DNA of 64,000 nt from JACPFV01 sp038043245. Lineage in GTDB: Bacteria > Pseudomonadota > Gammaproteobacteria > Nevskiales > Nevskiaceae. The notes under the pieces were generated by a model. The model was not told the DNA's origin. It did no database searches and worked only from the letters and a program-made list of their open reading frames with translations. Positions 17,079-24,318 of the stretch are shown here, in pieces. How positions within the stretch are numbered: the stretch's first letter is position 1; each line of letters opens with the position of its first letter. Location of the stretch: the NCBI GenBank assembly GCA_038043245.1, contig JBBTCH010000001.1, positions 744,001 through 808,000 on the forward strand, written 5' to 3'. The position numbers and the translations under genes are program-made.

Positions 17079-18042
17079 GATAGTCCTGTCCAAAACAGCC
17101 CGCATTTACGTCGCGGGTCACCGCGGCATGGTGGGGTCGGCCCTGGTGCGCGAGCTGCAAAAAGCCGGCCACACCGGCCTGCTGCTCAAGAGCCACCCGC
17201 AACTGGATCTGACCGAGCAATCCGCGGTACGTGTTTTTTTCCAGAACGAAAAGCCAGAGTTTGTGTTTCTAGCCGCCGCAAAAGTGGGTGGCATCCAGGC
17301 CAACAACACTTACCGCGCGGAGTTCATCCGGCAGAACCTCGCGATCCAGACCAACGTCATCCATGAGGCTTACCGTGCGGGCACCCAGCGTCTGCTGTTT
17401 CTCGGCTCCAGCTGCATCTATCCCAAACATGCACCGCAGCCAATCAAAGAGGAATACCTGCTGACGGGCGCACTGGAGCCCACCAACCAGCCGTATGCGT
17501 TGGCTAAGATCGCGGGCGTCGAAATGTGCGACGCCTATCACCGCCAGTACGGCTGCGATTTTCGTGCCGCGATGCCGACCAATCTGTACGGCACCGGCGA
17601 CAATTTCGACCTCAATACCAGCCACGTCATCCCTGCACTGATTCGCAAGTTTCATGAGGCAAAAATGCGCAATGACCCGACCGTGACTGTCTGGGGCTCC
17701 GGCAAACCGCGCCGCGAGTTTCTATATGTGGATGACCTTGCCAGCGCCAGTCTGGTGGCGATGAATCTTGACCGCGCCAGCTGGGACCAGAAGATCGGTG
17801 GTCCGCTGGTGAATATCGGCTGCGGCGAAGATCTAACCATTCTCGAACTCGCAGAGCGCATTAAAAATCTTGTTGGTTACAGCGGCACCGTCGTGTTCGA
17901 CGCCACCAAACCCGATGGCACGCCGAAGAAGCAATTGGACGTTTCGCGGATCTTTTCCACGGGCTGGCGGCCCGCGCATTCCCTGGAACAAGGGCTAAGC
18001 CAGACTTACGCCACTTACAAGAAAATTGCGGCGATGCACTAG
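17071..18042 (+). CDS. fcl: GDP-L-fucose synthase
   Basis: 323 residues from the ATG at 17071, overlapping the gmd stop by 8 bases. A TTG six codons earlier is possible but less likely. Signatures are VAGHRGMVGSALVREL, FLAAAKVGGIQANNTYRAEF, GSSCIYPKHAPQPIKEEYLL and the YALAKIAGVEMC Tyr-Lys pair. It epimerises and reduces the Gmd product to GDP-L-fucose. No glycosyltransferase or polymer export gene adjoins the operon, so the polymer that uses the sugar is encoded elsewhere. Confidence 0.94.
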   Translation: MSEIVLSKTARIYVAGHRGMVGSALVRELQKAGHTGLLLKSHPQLDLTEQSAVRVFFQNEKPEFVFLAAAKVGGIQANNTYRAEFIRQNLAIQTNVIHEAYRAGTQRLLFLGSSCIYPKHAPQPIKEEYLLTGALEPTNQPYALAKIAGVEMCDAYHRQYGCDFRAAMPTNLYGTGDNFDLNTSHVIPALIRKFHEAKMRNDPTVTVWGSGKPRREFLYVDDLASASLVAMNLDRASWDQKIGGPLVNIGCGEDLTILELAERIKNLVGYSGTVVFDATKPDGTPKKQLDVSRIFSTGWRPAHSLEQGLSQTYATYKKIAAMH

Positions 18043-18047
18043 AGCCC

Positions 18048-19268
18048 ATGACACTGCGCGTGCTGTACGTGGACTTCAACTCGTACTTCGCCTCGGTCGA
18101 GCAACAGGAAAACCCCAAGCTACGCGGCAAACCGGTGGCGGTGGTCCCCGTCGTGGCCGATACCACTTGCTGCATCGCTGCCAGCTACGAAGCCAAGCGG
18201 TTTGGCATCAAAACCGGCACCCGGGTCGCGGACGCTCGCAGAAAGTGTCCCGGCATCATCTTTGTCAATGGCCAGCACGAAACCTACGTGGCGTATCACC
18301 ATAGATTGATCGCCGCCGTGGACGCCTGCGCACCCGTGGCCAAAGTGCATTCGATTGATGAAATGGCGGTCGAGCTGCCGACACGCTGGCGCTCGGTGCA
18401 GGCCGCGCGTGAGGTAGCGGAGCGGATCAAACAGAGCATCCGTGACCGTGTGGGTGAACACATCAAATGTTCAATCGGCATCGGCCCGAACACGTTTCTG
18501 GCCAAGACCGCCTCCGATTTGAGAAAACCTGACGGCCTGACCGTGATTGAATTGAAAGACCTGCCGCAGGCCCTGCACCGGCTGGCGCTGCGCGACCTCA
18601 CCGGCATCGGCCCGAACATGGAACGCAGGCTGCGCGCCAGGGGCATCACCACCGTGGCAGCCCTGTGCAAAGCCAGCGCAGAAGGTCTGCGCAAGGCCTG
18701 GGGCGGTGTAGGCGGGGCAATCCTGCACGCGCAGCTGCGCGGACTGGAGGCCGTCGAGGAACATCGCGAGCAAATAACCCTGAGCCACTCGCACGTCCTG
18801 CCACCACACCTGCGTAACGACACGGACGCGCGAGCCGTTGCGCATCGCATGCTGCAAAAAGCGGCGATGCGGCTGCGCAAGAACCATCTGGCTGCAGGCG
18901 GCCTGCGGCTTTCCGTGAGGCTGCCGGCTCACGGCCGCTGGAGCAGCGAAACCCATTTCGGCGCCACGCAGGACAGTGGCGGCCTGACACAGGTTCTCGA
19001 CACGCTTTGGGACCAGCGCACTCCGGCCAGCGCGCCGGTGGCCGTCGGCGTCACCCTGATTCAGCTGACGACAGAAGACGCCGCCAGCCTTCCTCTGTTC
19101 GCAGCTCCCTTGGCAACCGCGCCTCCGCCCATCGCGCAAACCGTGGATGGCCTGAACAAACGCCATGGGAAATCCGCCCTCTATCTCGGCGCTGCTCGCA
19201 GAGCGGTAGGTGCAGCGCCCATGCGGATCGCCTTTAACCGCATCCCGGACGTCGAAGTCGAGCGTTGA
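18048..19268 (+). CDS. Y-family DNA polymerase (Pol IV/DinB-like)
   Basis: 406 residues. The palm begins LYVDFNSYFASVEQ (first metal-binding Asp), continues with SYEAKRFGIKTGTRV, and holds the second acidic pair in KVHSIDEMAVEL. IGPNTFLAKTASDLRKPDGL and the thumb helix-hairpin-helix LTGIGPNMERRLRARGI follow, then the little-finger domain. A short ASLPLF segment near residue 345 resembles a beta-clamp binding motif. It performs translesion synthesis. It is only 5 bases after fcl, an unusual position for a repair gene, and it borders the accessory island. Confidence 0.9.
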   Translation: MTLRVLYVDFNSYFASVEQQENPKLRGKPVAVVPVVADTTCCIAASYEAKRFGIKTGTRVADARRKCPGIIFVNGQHETYVAYHHRLIAAVDACAPVAKVHSIDEMAVELPTRWRSVQAAREVAERIKQSIRDRVGEHIKCSIGIGPNTFLAKTASDLRKPDGLTVIELKDLPQALHRLALRDLTGIGPNMERRLRARGITTVAALCKASAEGLRKAWGGVGGAILHAQLRGLEAVEEHREQITLSHSHVLPPHLRNDTDARAVAHRMLQKAAMRLRKNHLAAGGLRLSVRLPAHGRWSSETHFGATQDSGGLTQVLDTLWDQRTPASAPVAVGVTLIQLTTEDAASLPLFAAPLATAPPPIAQTVDGLNKRHGKSALYLGAARRAVGAAPMRIAFNRIPDVEVER

Positions 19269-19371
19269 TTCTTGTTATGTCCGCTCTCTGCTCGCTTGAG
19301 GCATTTTCAGGTCCAAAACAGGGATCGCCTGTAAAGCATTAGAATTTCTCATAATAAATAATAATATAGTG

Positions 19372-19425
19372 TTGTATTTTATTTATTTTAATGTATTATG
19401 ATGATGTATTTGTAAGGAGAGTCTG
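19372..19425 (+). promoter_or_regulatory. AT-rich promoter and ribosome site of the mobile mystery A/B pair
   Basis: The 19320-19425 spacer is strikingly AT-rich compared with the GC-rich genes around it. A -35-like TTGTAT (19372-19377), a 16-base spacer and a -10-like TATTAT (19394-19399) precede an AAGGAG Shine-Dalgarno (19414-19419) six bases before the ATG at 19426. The surrounding TAATAAATAATA and TTATTTATTTTA runs could serve as operator for the HTH protein it drives. Confidence 0.5.
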
Positions 19426-19890
19426 ATGAAACTTCACCACCTCAAGGCGGCTCAGCTCGACAAGGCCATAGGCGAAGGACCGGCCAAACTGCGCCGCTCG
19501 CCTATGCCGGCGGGAGGCTGGCTCAAAGCGGTCCGCACCGCGCTAGGCGCCCCGGCGCGACAGGTGGCAGCGCAGGCGGGCATTGCGTCCACAGGTGTCG
19601 CAGCGGCTGAACGCGGTGAAAGAGCCGGAACGATCACACTCAATCAGTTGCGCAAGCTCGCGGCAGCGATGGACTGTGAGCTGGTCTATGGCTTGGCGCC
19701 TCGCACCAGCCTGAGACAGCAACTTGAACACCGAGCAGCGGAGGTCGCTGATCAGCTCGTGCGCACCAGCGCCCACAGCATGTCGCTGGAAGACCAGCGC
19801 ACGGGGAAGACATTTGAACATGCGTTGCGAGAAGAGACCAAGCGGAAGCTGCTGTCGTCACCACGCAAACTATGGCGCTACAGCAAGTAG
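19426..19890 (+). CDS. Mobile mystery protein A (XRE-type HTH protein)
   Basis: 154 residues. The central part (about 30-90) is an HTH: AVRTALGAPARQVAAQAGIA, STGVAAAERGERAGTITLNQ, LRKLAAAMDCELVYGL. Together with the downstream Fic-type gene this is the 'mobile mystery protein A/B' pair known from integrons and genomic islands. The pair behaves like a regulator/antitoxin with a Fic toxin, although its function has not, to my knowledge, been proven. It overlaps gene B by 19 bases. Confidence 0.82.
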   Translation: MKLHHLKAAQLDKAIGEGPAKLRRSPMPAGGWLKAVRTALGAPARQVAAQAGIASTGVAAAERGERAGTITLNQLRKLAAAMDCELVYGLAPRTSLRQQLEHRAAEVADQLVRTSAHSMSLEDQRTGKTFEHALREETKRKLLSSPRKLWRYSK

Positions 19891-20183
19891 ACGGGCCGGA
19901 GGGCGCGACGCCGCTAGACCCTGATGAGCTGTCAGGCCTGCGTCTGGCGCATATCTCGACACGTCAACAACTCAACGAGGCCGAGCATCTGAATATCCAG
20001 GAGGCAGCCCTTTGGCTGCCGACAGCGAGGATCGGCGATTGTCTGAGTGAGAACTTCCTGCGCAAGTTGCATGTGCGGATGTTTGGAGAGGTCTGGGACT
20101 GGGCCGGAGATTTCCGCAAAACCGAGAAGAATATCGGCGTGGATCCTCTTCATATCCCGCGACGTCCCCCCGCTTTTGAGTAG
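19872..20183 (+). pseudogene. Mobile mystery protein B (Fic family), truncated by the IS
   Basis: The frame opens at 19872 and carries LDPDELSGLRLAHISTRQQL, NEAEHLNIQEAALWL and FLRKLHVRMFGEVWDWAGDF, the N-terminal part of mobile mystery protein B. Native sequence ends at 20159 where the IS begins, and the frame then stops at 20183 inside the IS. The Fic motif (HPF...GNGR), which lies in the missing half, is lost and is not found beyond the IS at 21366. The gene is therefore inactivated and its 3' half deleted. Confidence 0.85.
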
Positions 20184-20227
20184 CACGCGCATTTGGAATC
20201 CAATCCCTAAACCGAAGGAGATTGGAC

Positions 20228-20491
20228 GTGAAAAAGCGATTCAGCGAAGAGCAGATCATCGGGTTCCTGAAGGAGGCCGACGCCGGCATGCCGGTGAAGG
20301 AGCTGTGCCGGAGGCACGGGTTCTCGGATGCCAGTTATTACCTCTGGCGCAGCAAATTTGGCGGTATGAGCGTGTCTGATGCCCGACGGCTCAAGACGCT
20401 GGAAGCTGAAAACGCACGGCTGAAGAAGATGCTGGCCGAGGCCATGCTGGAGCGGGAGGTGACCCGCGAGGTGCTGAGAAAAAAGTGGTGA
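20228..20491 (+). CDS. IS3-family transposase OrfA (copy 1)
   Basis: 87 residues from the GTG at 20228, which has an AGGAG Shine-Dalgarno at 20216-20220. An in-frame TTG at 20222 is less well placed. It has an HTH (FSEEQIIGFLKEADAGMPV, KELCRRHGFSDASYYLWR) followed by a leucine-zipper-like helix (LKTLEAENARLKKMLAEAML). It binds the IS ends. The last codons span A-AAA-AAG at 20479-20485, in the correct phase for a -1 shift into orfB. Confidence 0.92.
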   Translation: MKKRFSEEQIIGFLKEADAGMPVKELCRRHGFSDASYYLWRSKFGGMSVSDARRLKTLEAENARLKKMLAEAMLEREVTREVLRKKW

Positions 20492-21333
20492 CCGCACCGG
20501 CTCGACGCGAGGCGGTGCGGATGATGAAAGACCGGGGCCTGACTGAGCGGCTCGCCTTGTCCATCGTGCGCATGAGCGCCAGCGCGTTGCGCTATCAGCC
20601 ATCCCCCGACCGTAACGCAGGCCTGCGCCAAGAGATCGTTGCCCTGGCACACCGACACAAACGCTACGGTGCCGGGATGATCTACCTGAAGCTGCGCCAG
20701 AAAGGCGTATCGGTGAATCACAAGCGCGTCGACCGGCTGTATGCGCTGGAGAAGCTGCAGGTGCGTCGCCGCCGTCGCAAGAAAGTACCGGTGGCCGAGC
20801 GTCAGCCGCTGCTGCGGCCTGCAGCCGCCAATCAGGTTTGGTCGATGGACTTCGTGTTTGACCGGATCGCCGGTGGACGTGTGCTGAAGTGCTTGGCGAT
20901 CGTCGATGACGCCACCACCGAATCCATCGCCGTCGAGCCGCAGCACGCCATCGGCGGGGACTACGTCACGCGCTTCCTCGAGCGGATCCGGATCGAGCGC
21001 GGGCTGCCGCGGATCATCCGCACCGACAACGGCAGTGAATTCACTGGCAGGGCGATGCTGACCTGGGCACATCAGCGTGGCATCACGCTGCGACTGATCG
21101 AACCCGGCAAGCCGAATCAGAACGCCTATGTCGAATCCTTCAATGGCCGGTTCCGCGACGAGTGCCTGAACGAGAACTGGTTTACCAGCCTTCACCACGC
21201 ACGCACTGTCATCGAAACCTGGCGGCGTGAATACAACGAGGAAAGACCGAAGCAGGGTCTGGGCGGATTGACCCCGGCCCAGTACGCAAAACAACTGGCC
21301 ACAAAGACCGCTACATTAATCCCCGGGCTCTAA
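20485..21333 (+). CDS. IS3-family transposase OrfB, DDE integrase core (copy 1)
   Basis: 282 residues with the DDE triad in VWSMDFVFD, IRTDNGSEF and YVESFNGRFRDECLNENWF, and the usual C-terminal RREYNEERPKQGLGGLTPAQ. It is made mainly as an OrfAB fusion by a -1 frameshift at the heptamer 20479-20485. It appears intact, so the element may still be active. Confidence 0.93.
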   Translation: MVTAPARREAVRMMKDRGLTERLALSIVRMSASALRYQPSPDRNAGLRQEIVALAHRHKRYGAGMIYLKLRQKGVSVNHKRVDRLYALEKLQVRRRRRKKVPVAERQPLLRPAAANQVWSMDFVFDRIAGGRVLKCLAIVDDATTESIAVEPQHAIGGDYVTRFLERIRIERGLPRIIRTDNGSEFTGRAMLTWAHQRGITLRLIEPGKPNQNAYVESFNGRFRDECLNENWFTSLHHARTVIETWRREYNEERPKQGLGGLTPAQYAKQLATKTATLIPGL

Positions 21334-21656
21334 TGCTCCGTGCTACTGAAGACGGGGGGACGTCGGTAAAAACACGTGACCCATCCCGCGATTCGTTCCT
21401 TTTTTGGTTGGATTATTTCGCCAAACCTTACCTGACTGGAGTGCGTCCAGGGGGTGAAAACTGGCGGGTCGATTCGTTGCAGCGGTGGTACAAAAAAGCC
21501 AAGCGGGAGCCCAAATCCAAGTCTTCATTGTGGGCAACAATCTTCGATCTGAAGTCAGTTGAACGGGCGTTAAAGCCGTATTTGGATACCCCTGCTGATC
21601 AAGGGCCTGAGGCATATTTGAAGCCAGGCGCAGGCGATGAGCCCCCCCGAAAATAA
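21333..21656 (+). CDS. Chimeric ORF: IS-end start fused to the tail of a truncated island gene
   Basis: 107 residues. The first ten codons come from the IS right end and the rest from the island (DPSRDSFLFWLDYFAKPYL, VDSLQRWYKKAKREPKSK, SVERALKPYLDTPADQG). It overlaps the start of the next gene by 20 bases, the tight coupling expected if it were the last part of a first gene in a recombinase operon. The IS has probably removed its 5' part. I do not recognise the family. Confidence 0.45.
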   Translation: MLRATEDGGTSVKTRDPSRDSFLFWLDYFAKPYLTGVRPGGENWRVDSLQRWYKKAKREPKSKSSLWATIFDLKSVERALKPYLDTPADQGPEAYLKPGAGDEPPRK

Positions 21657-24318
21657 CGCCCCAAAACCTTCCCCGGAGGAGTCACTTGTCTTTCAGGCTC
21701 TGGTCAATTGGCTGGCCGATGTGGGCTTCGACAAATCGGACGTCCAGCGATTCCTGTGGGGGATTGCCGCGCTCTCTGACCTTGCCGGACTTCGATACAT
21801 CTGCCGGCGATTGGAGACCGTTCTTGAGGTTTTAGATCGCTCTCAACCCGACTTGATAGCCGAGTTTGGGATGACCGGATGGGAGCAGATTGCCTCAAAG
21901 ATCGCCCGGACCCCAGACCGGATTGCTAAGTCATTCGGTCCCAACTTCATCCTTGAGGCCAAGGAGGCCGATGATCATTTTCTCAAGGGTAAAGGCGCCA
22001 CCTTTCGCCCAATCTATGTGGCCCTCCCTTGTATCTCTCCCATACCGGTGGCGGAGGAGGAGTACACCTTCTTGCTAGGCATGTCCATAGCCGCCGAGTG
22101 GGAGATGCTTAAGCGGCGCACCAGTCTGGATCACTACCTTCGCACCCCCTCTAACAGGTTGTTGTATGTGGACGATGATCAAGTGGTACGTGCTGGCTTG
22201 GGACTACGACATCTGAGTGAGCCGAAGAGTGTTGGGGTGGTGCTGAAGCTGCCACGCCCTTGCTCAACAGATATGTACCTGCATGCATTAGATGAAACCA
22301 GTCGCGAGCTATTGAGTGTCAATGATCCGGACGTTCAGAAAGGGCGAGAGCAGCTGCTGTCCGTTCAAATTTTTCTACGAACGGCTTTCGATGACCTGCC
22401 TCCCCGCGAGTGGTTGGGTCTCCCCAACAACCCGAGCGGCGGGCATCCCTTTGTCGATGGAACCCTGCAAATCTGGGCCGGGAAGTTGGTCGCGGAAGAT
22501 GAGGACGACCCCGACGACGACCTAGACGACGACCCGGATGACGGCATCGATCGGCGCGAGCCTCTCATCAAGGAAAAGGAAAAAAATCTTAACCGGCGTC
22601 CTAGAATCAAAATTGTCGAAGTTCCGTTGTTCCTCCCGGGTGTGGACCCGGATCCGGATGAGGATCGAACAGAACCTCCATCAGAGCTTCGCCGTTCCGG
22701 TCGATTGATTTTTATTCCCCAGAACGATCGGATTGATCGGGCCAAGACCTGGAGGAAATTGGAATCACGGGTGCGCTACATCGAGGTCAAAAACCAAATG
22801 TTGCCCGGAGCTTGGCAGTCCCTCTCCGACCATGAAGCCCGAGATCTCAAAGAGGAACTATTTGGTGACTACGAATCAATCCATTCCCATGATCCTGAAA
22901 AAAGGCATTTGAAAGAAGCGTGCGTTGCCCTCCTGACCTGCCTTATCTATGGCAGGAACATGAGCGAAATCGCACGATTGAAGCACGCAATAACTCAATC
23001 GACTGAGCTAGTGCCGCCGCTCTACGTATTCAGTGAACGACATTTCGTTTTCTCGGTACCAGCGCCATCGAATACCGATTTGCACACATATCGTGATGAT
23101 GCCGATCTCAGAAGTCACAAAATACTTCCCGACATTCAGCAAACCTTCACCGTTCCGGATCATGCTGAGTTGGGGGAGTTGTTCAAGGAACTCCAGCAAC
23201 ACTACTTCCTAGACCCTTCCGATCGAGTCTTTTCGTACTCGACAGCAAATCTTAAGCGCGCTTCAAGGTACTTAATCCCGCGAGAATCTCTGGGGCGTCG
23301 GATCACGCTCGGGATGGTAGAGCGATATGTCTTCAATGCTGCCACGCAACAGCGAGGTGGAGATGTCGCCGAGGCGACGATTACTACGGGCATCCCTCAT
23401 CGCCTGTCGGATACCGCTTTGCACTACTACGCTCCAATCGAGCGTGTACTTTTGAGGAAGAAAGCATATTTCATCAGTGACAGGCTGGATATCGATTTTT
23501 CCGAACAGGACAAGAGCTTATTGGTACGGACGAACAAATCAGAATCAGTGCTCCTAGGCCACCAAGCTTTGACCAAATCACCGACCATCAAGGCAGTCTT
23601 CGCTGAGTTGCGAGACATCCTTTGTGCTCGTTCCCCTTGGGTAAGTTGGGACGACTACGCGACCTATCACAACTTCTACGTTCTCTATTCCTGGCTTCAG
23701 GATAGTTACTTAAATGGGATCCGAGCCATCCGGAATCCATATATTGCGGAAAAAGAATGCGATCCCATTACGGGATTCGCGCGTTTGTCCGACAAGGACA
23801 ACGATAGGCACTATCACTCAAGACTGGTTTGGTTGCCGCCGGTGTTTTGGGAACAGCGTCGACTATTTCAACTGCATCTCAAAGCGATCGCCCTTGAGGC
23901 TCGTCGACGCGGATTTTATGAATCACAACAGGTGGATGAGAACTCCTACTTCTTCCTCAGCAGTGACCATAAGGTTCGTTTATTGAGTCCGGGGGTTTTC
24001 AAAAATCCGGGATGTTTTTCTGAAGTTGAGGGATTAGCCCATAAGCCTTATTTACCCATCCCCGAGACTTCCATCGTGCGGGCCCTGCTGAAATTGCCGC
24101 TCAACCTCAACCGGCGCTACTTGCGTACGGCATTGAAAGAAATGGGGTGCCCGACGGAGAGCATCAACGCCCATCTGGGTCACTGGAACTCTGGAGAGGA
24201 GCCCTGGGCTCCTTGTTCAACCTATTCGATGGACGCCCATCGAATGGTCATGCAGCACCATCTGGGAACGATCTCGAGACTCACCGACATGGCCGCGGTC
24301 AGATCGAAACTCGCATGA
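21637..24318 (+). CDS. Large tyrosine-recombinase-like protein (893 aa)
   Basis: 893 residues. Recombinase-like features lie in the second half: YGRNMSEIARLKHA in the position of the first catalytic Arg, RRYLRTALKEMG resembling the second Arg region (without the usual His), INAHLGHW as the His/Trp box and a Tyr in STYSMDAH near the C-terminus. About residues 285-300 are a run rich in Asp and Glu (DEDDPDDDLDDDPDDG). It overlaps the next, also recombinase-like, gene as ATGA. These signs suggest an integrase partner in a multi-gene integration module. Catalytic competence is uncertain because one motif is altered. Confidence 0.6.
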   Translation: MSPPENNAPKPSPEESLVFQALVNWLADVGFDKSDVQRFLWGIAALSDLAGLRYICRRLETVLEVLDRSQPDLIAEFGMTGWEQIASKIARTPDRIAKSFGPNFILEAKEADDHFLKGKGATFRPIYVALPCISPIPVAEEEYTFLLGMSIAAEWEMLKRRTSLDHYLRTPSNRLLYVDDDQVVRAGLGLRHLSEPKSVGVVLKLPRPCSTDMYLHALDETSRELLSVNDPDVQKGREQLLSVQIFLRTAFDDLPPREWLGLPNNPSGGHPFVDGTLQIWAGKLVAEDEDDPDDDLDDDPDDGIDRREPLIKEKEKNLNRRPRIKIVEVPLFLPGVDPDPDEDRTEPPSELRRSGRLIFIPQNDRIDRAKTWRKLESRVRYIEVKNQMLPGAWQSLSDHEARDLKEELFGDYESIHSHDPEKRHLKEACVALLTCLIYGRNMSEIARLKHAITQSTELVPPLYVFSERHFVFSVPAPSNTDLHTYRDDADLRSHKILPDIQQTFTVPDHAELGELFKELQQHYFLDPSDRVFSYSTANLKRASRYLIPRESLGRRITLGMVERYVFNAATQQRGGDVAEATITTGIPHRLSDTALHYYAPIERVLLRKKAYFISDRLDIDFSEQDKSLLVRTNKSESVLLGHQALTKSPTIKAVFAELRDILCARSPWVSWDDYATYHNFYVLYSWLQDSYLNGIRAIRNPYIAEKECDPITGFARLSDKDNDRHYHSRLVWLPPVFWEQRRLFQLHLKAIALEARRRGFYESQQVDENSYFFLSSDHKVRLLSPGVFKNPGCFSEVEGLAHKPYLPIPETSIVRALLKLPLNLNRRYLRTALKEMGCPTESINAHLGHWNSGEEPWAPCSTYSMDAHRMVMQHHLGTISRLTDMAAVRSKLA

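Larger units (their letters stand above)
20160..21365 (+). mobile_element. IS3-family insertion sequence (IS407-like), copy 1
   Basis: 1206 bp with imperfect terminal inverted repeats of about 26 bp that start CGACGTCCCCCCG at both ends and finish GTAGCAC on the inner side. It encodes overlapping orfA and orfB joined by an A-AAA-AAG slippery site. A near-identical copy lies inverted at 44411-45616; I saw one base difference near the left end (GGAATCC against GGAGTCC). The flanks here do not repeat (CCCG before, GTAA after), unlike copy 2, so adjacent DNA was probably lost after insertion. Confidence 0.92.

Noticed and set aside
20338..21294. Long 318-residue antisense frames over both IS copies
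   Set aside because: They run opposite the DDE transposase and exist only because of its codon bias; no domain is visible.
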